In this document: one piece after another, positions 6,290 through 8,887 of the stretch | Position numbering within the stretch: position 1 is the stretch's first letter | Layout of the letters: each line of letters opens with the position of its first letter | Assembly (NCBI GenBank): GCA_902766085.1 | Contig: CACXCH010000126.1 | Span: 1 to 8,887 of the forward strand | Source: an uncultured Eubacteriales bacterium | GTDB lineage: Bacteria > Bacillota > Clostridia > TANB77 > CAG-508 | Direction: 5' to 3' | Length of the DNA: 8,887 nucleotides | Notes under the pieces: model-generated | Databases searched by the model: none | What the model was told of the DNA's origin: nothing | Seen by the model: only the letters and a program-made list of their open reading frames with translations | Position numbers and translations under genes: made by a program

Positions 6290-7516
6290 ATGTATAACAA
6301 AAGGATACTACAAATCATAACAAGCATTATGTTGATTTTTATTGTTAGTTTTAGTCTTTCTTTCTATTCATTTGCCGAAGAGAATGATACAAACGAAAAC
6401 AATACAAGTGAATCTAATAGCGTTACTCCAATGACTCTTAAAGAGCAGCAAGAACAGGTAAATGAGCAACTATCACAGGCCAATGACGAGTTAACTTATG
6501 TAGAAGATGAACTATCAACAAAAATGCTTAATATACAAAAAATAGAAGACCAGATTTCTGAATATAGTAAAAAACTTAATGAAGTTAACACAAAATATAA
6601 TGCTCTAAAAGCTGAGGTAGATAAATCCGAGGCTGAACTAGAAACTGCACAAGAAAAGTATGACAAAAGATATGATGCCTTAAAAAAAAGGCTTGTAGCC
6701 TTATATAAAAAAGGCAATACTAGATACTTAGAAGTAATTTTAGGATCAAAAAGTGTTTTTGAAATGATTTCAAACTATTATGTAATTGATAGTATTATTA
6801 GTTATGATACAAAAGAAATTAAAGAATTATATGAAGAAAAACAGAAAATAGAAAAAAACACAAATGACTTAAGGGATAAAAAAGAACAATTAAAACTAAT
6901 GAAAGATGATGCAGAAAGTCAAACTATTATTTTAACAAATACTAAAGTTATACTTGAAAACGAAAAAGCAAGCCTAGATGATAGCCAAAAAGAACTACTA
7001 GCTCAAATTGACGCATATAAAAAACAACAAGAAGAAATTAATAGTTTAATACAGTATCAAATAAGTTCTACAACTTATGAATTGCAATATTCTGGAGGAA
7101 TAATGCAATGGCCTACAATTTCAACAGCATATATAACATCACCATTTGGAACGAGACTTCATCCAATATATGGAATTATGAAACTACACAAAGGAATTGA
7201 TATTGGTGGAGGAGTACAGGTAGGAGATCCAATTTATGCTGCAGCTGATGGAGTAATAATATACTCAAATTATAATGATGGTGGATATGGAAATATGGTA
7301 ATGATAGATCACGGAACAGACTCAAATGGCGTAAAAATAATTACTCTTTACGGGCACGGAAATAAACTCTTGAAAAATGTGGGTGATGTTGTAAAAAAAG
7401 GCGATATTATTATGGAACTTGGATCAACGGGAAACTCTACAGGACCACACGTTCATTTTGAAGTTAGAGAAAATGGGGTTGCAGTAGATCCTAAAAAATA
7501 TTTATCAAATGAATAA
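6290..7516 (+). CDS. Secreted coiled-coil M23 peptidoglycan endopeptidase, second copy
   Basis: This is a paralogue of the preceding gene with the same architecture. A signal peptide ends at about residue 29 (FAE), and a short acidic, Asn-rich linker covers about 30-45. Coiled coil spans about 49-130 and 170-255, interrupted by RLVALYK...YLEVILGS (134-153), which parallels the first copy. An M23 domain covers about 270-405. The metal and catalytic residues H300, D304, H356, H387 and H389 are intact. It has no Cys at all, unlike the first copy, and HKGIDIGGGVQVGDP replaces the usual Ala-Pro loop after the first zinc motif. AGAGAGG lies 5 bases before the ATG. It lies 41 bases after the first copy and 17 bases before the Ctp protease gene, so the three are almost surely co-transcribed. 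The two copies are diverged enough to suggest different substrates, timing or FtsX binding (inference). Confidence 0.93.
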   Translation: MYNKRILQIITSIMLIFIVSFSLSFYSFAEENDTNENNTSESNSVTPMTLKEQQEQVNEQLSQANDELTYVEDELSTKMLNIQKIEDQISEYSKKLNEVNTKYNALKAEVDKSEAELETAQEKYDKRYDALKKRLVALYKKGNTRYLEVILGSKSVFEMISNYYVIDSIISYDTKEIKELYEEKQKIEKNTNDLRDKKEQLKLMKDDAESQTIILTNTKVILENEKASLDDSQKELLAQIDAYKKQQEEINSLIQYQISSTTYELQYSGGIMQWPTISTAYITSPFGTRLHPIYGIMKLHKGIDIGGGVQVGDPIYAAADGVIIYSNYNDGGYGNMVMIDHGTDSNGVKIITLYGHGNKLLKNVGDVVKKGDIIMELGSTGNSTGPHVHFEVRENGVAVDPKKYLSNE

Positions 7517-7533
7517 TCAAGGAAGGAAAGAAA

Positions 7534-8727
7534 ATGAAAAAATCAAAATCAAACCAAATTACAAACATTATTTTTACGATATGTGTAACTGCACTTGCTA
7601 CACTAATTATTACGTGTTTAGTTTTATATTCTAATGGTTATATAAAAACAACAACAAGTAACAATGAATATAGTACTTTAAATAGAAAGTTACAATTAAT
7701 AAAATCACAAATTGAACAATCATATATAGAAAATGATGTAGACGAAAATGAACTAAAAGAATATGCTATAAAAGGCTACGTGGCAGGACTAGGGGATATA
7801 TATTCAGAATACTATACAGCAGAAGAGATGCAAGAACTATTGGAAACTACAGAAGGAAACTATTATGGAATAGGGGTATATATGACTGTTGATACAAGCA
7901 CAAATCTTATTAAGATTTATTCCGTAATTCAAAACACGCCAGCAGAAGAAGCTGGATTAAAAGAAGGAGATTATATTGTTAAGGTAAATGGAGAAGAGGT
8001 AACAGGAAATGACTTTGACACTATTTCAAAAAAAATCAAAGGCGAGGAAGGCACAAAAGTAAAATTAACAATTAAGAGAAACGATGAAGAAAAAGACTAT
8101 GAAATTACAAGAAGAAAAGTTGAAGTAGTTAATGTTAGTTCACAAGTTTTAGACAATAATATAGGATATATTTATATTCAAAGCTTTGAAGGAAATGTAT
8201 ATGAACAATTCAAAGAGCAGTATGAAAATCTAAAGAAAGCAGGAATAACTTCACTAATAGTTGATGTTAGAAATAATGGTGGTGGAGTTGTCCAAGAAGC
8301 AACAAAAATAGGAGACTTATTTACTGACAAAGGGCAAACATTATTAATAGAAGCAGATAGCAAATCAAATGAAACTACAACAAAATCAAAAGAAGCAAAA
8401 ACAATAGATATGAATGTGGTACTACTTGTAAATGAAAATAGTGCAAGTGCGTCTGAAATATTTGCTGGAATATTACAAGATGATGTAGAAAAAGCAACAA
8501 TTGTAGGAACGAAAACCTATGGAAAAGGAGTAATACAATCAGTATTACAATTTTCAGATGGAAGCGGATTAAAGCTCACTACAGAAAAATATTACACACC
8601 AAATCATAATGAAATAAACAAAATCGGAATTACACCTGATGTAGTTGTTGATAATTATACATTTACTGGAAAACTTGATACGGAAAATGATACTCAACTA
8701 CAAAAGGCAATAGAAATACTTAAATAA
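7534..8727 (+). CDS. S41-family C-terminal processing protease with PDZ domain (CtpA/CtpB type)
   Basis: This is a membrane-anchored serine protease that cleaves near the C-termini of proteins outside the membrane. A single N-terminal membrane anchor lies at about residues 11-33. A PDZ domain spans about 105-195, with YYGIGVYM (110-117) as the ligand-binding loop and PAEEAGLKEGDYIVKVNG (136-153). The S41 catalytic domain covers about 205-380. The catalytic Ser is S305 in ENSASASE, the base is K331 in TYGKG and Q335 completes the triad. The Ser-Lys distance is 26 residues, one more than in E. coli Prc, through one extra residue in the linking loop. GGAAGGA precedes the ATG. B. subtilis also keeps ctpB beside ftsEX, so the context is conserved. 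Possible jobs are trimming or turnover of the M23 hydrolases, or SpoIVFA-type signalling. The substrate cannot be read from sequence. Confidence 0.95.
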   Translation: MKKSKSNQITNIIFTICVTALATLIITCLVLYSNGYIKTTTSNNEYSTLNRKLQLIKSQIEQSYIENDVDENELKEYAIKGYVAGLGDIYSEYYTAEEMQELLETTEGNYYGIGVYMTVDTSTNLIKIYSVIQNTPAEEAGLKEGDYIVKVNGEEVTGNDFDTISKKIKGEEGTKVKLTIKRNDEEKDYEITRRKVEVVNVSSQVLDNNIGYIYIQSFEGNVYEQFKEQYENLKKAGITSLIVDVRNNGGGVVQEATKIGDLFTDKGQTLLIEADSKSNETTTKSKEAKTIDMNVVLLVNENSASASEIFAGILQDDVEKATIVGTKTYGKGVIQSVLQFSDGSGLKLTTEKYYTPNHNEINKIGITPDVVVDNYTFTGKLDTENDTQLQKAIEILK

Positions 8728-8766
8728 ATTTTAAAATGAAAAAATAAAAAAAAATCAAAATAAGTG

Positions 8767-8795
8767 TTGACAATCTTAAAATAATTTAGTATACT
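8767..8795 (+). promoter_or_regulatory. Strong sigma-A promoter for tRNA-Val
   Basis: TTGACA (8767-8772, 6/6) and TATACT (8790-8795, 5/6) are separated by 17 bases. Transcription would start near 8802, about 15 bases before the tRNA. I see no T-run terminator between the protease stop codon (8727) and this promoter, so read-through from the ftsEX operon is possible. Confidence 0.8.
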
Positions 8796-8816
8796 AAGGG
8801 AGTCAACACAATAAAT

Positions 8817-8887
8817 GGTCGCTTAGCTCAGTTGGCTAGAGCACCTGCCTTACAAGCAGGGGGTCATAGGTTCGAGCCCTATAGCGA
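8817..8887 (+). tRNA. tRNA-Val, anticodon UAC (3' end cut by window)
   Basis: A cloverleaf folds directly: acceptor GGTCGCT with AGCGA (the last two bases fall outside the window), D-stem GCTC/GAGC, and anticodon stem CCTGC/GCAGG with loop CTTACAA. The variable loop is GGGTC, and the T-stem ATAGG/CCTAT has loop TTCGAGC. Loop positions 34-36 read TAC, so the anticodon is UAC, decoding GUA and related Val codons. The total would be 73 bases plus CCA. It may be the first member of a tRNA cluster continuing past the window. Confidence 0.95.

Noticed and set aside
1..8887. CRISPR arrays, insertion sequences, phage or defence genes
   Set aside because: No spaced direct repeats, transposase motifs, terminal inverted repeats or defence-domain genes are visible; the recognised genes are housekeeping or cell-envelope genes.

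Overview
The window is very AT-rich, standard-code DNA with every gene on the + strand. It suggests a low-GC Firmicute, most likely a clostridial lineage. The evidence is the purine-rich Shine-Dalgarno sites, consensus sigma-A promoters, a Gram-positive-style ftsE-ftsX-M23-M23-S41 gene order, a Val-tRNA of clostridial type, and a pair of Spo0A-box-like sequences that would fit a spore former. No species can be named from the sequence alone.

Region 1 (1-2345): an integral membrane protein of DUF2628-like type with an extracytoplasmic domain and an Asn/Thr-rich repeat tail, followed by asd (aspartate-semialdehyde dehydrogenase). The 69-base gap between them holds a long, nearly perfect hairpin whose 3' arm contains the asd ribosome binding site.

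Region 2 (2346-3441): a compact regulatory region with tandem 0A-box-like repeats, a 22-base dyad that looks like a terminator, and a perfect TTGACA-17-TATAAT promoter whose -35 lies inside the dyad. This drives an orphan, Asn-rich (about 25% Asn) membrane-anchored or secreted protein of unknown function. A second promoter region with a small dyad over the predicted start site follows.

Region 3 (3442-8727): a probable five-gene operon, ftsE, ftsX, two paralogous coiled-coil M23 peptidases and a PDZ-S41 C-terminal processing protease. FtsEX is an ABC-type mechanotransmitter that activates peptidoglycan hydrolases through their coiled coils. Here both partner proteins keep all metal and catalytic residues, so they should be hydrolases themselves. 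The co-encoded Ctp protease may process or turn over the hydrolases (inference).

Region 4 (8728-8887): a consensus promoter and a tRNA-Val(UAC) gene cut by the window end, two bases short of the end of its acceptor stem.

The genes with recognised functions are ordinary. The least explained parts are the Asn-rich orphan with its possible Spo0A-linked promoter, the RBS-masking hairpin before asd, and the self-contained hydrolase/protease module behind ftsEX.
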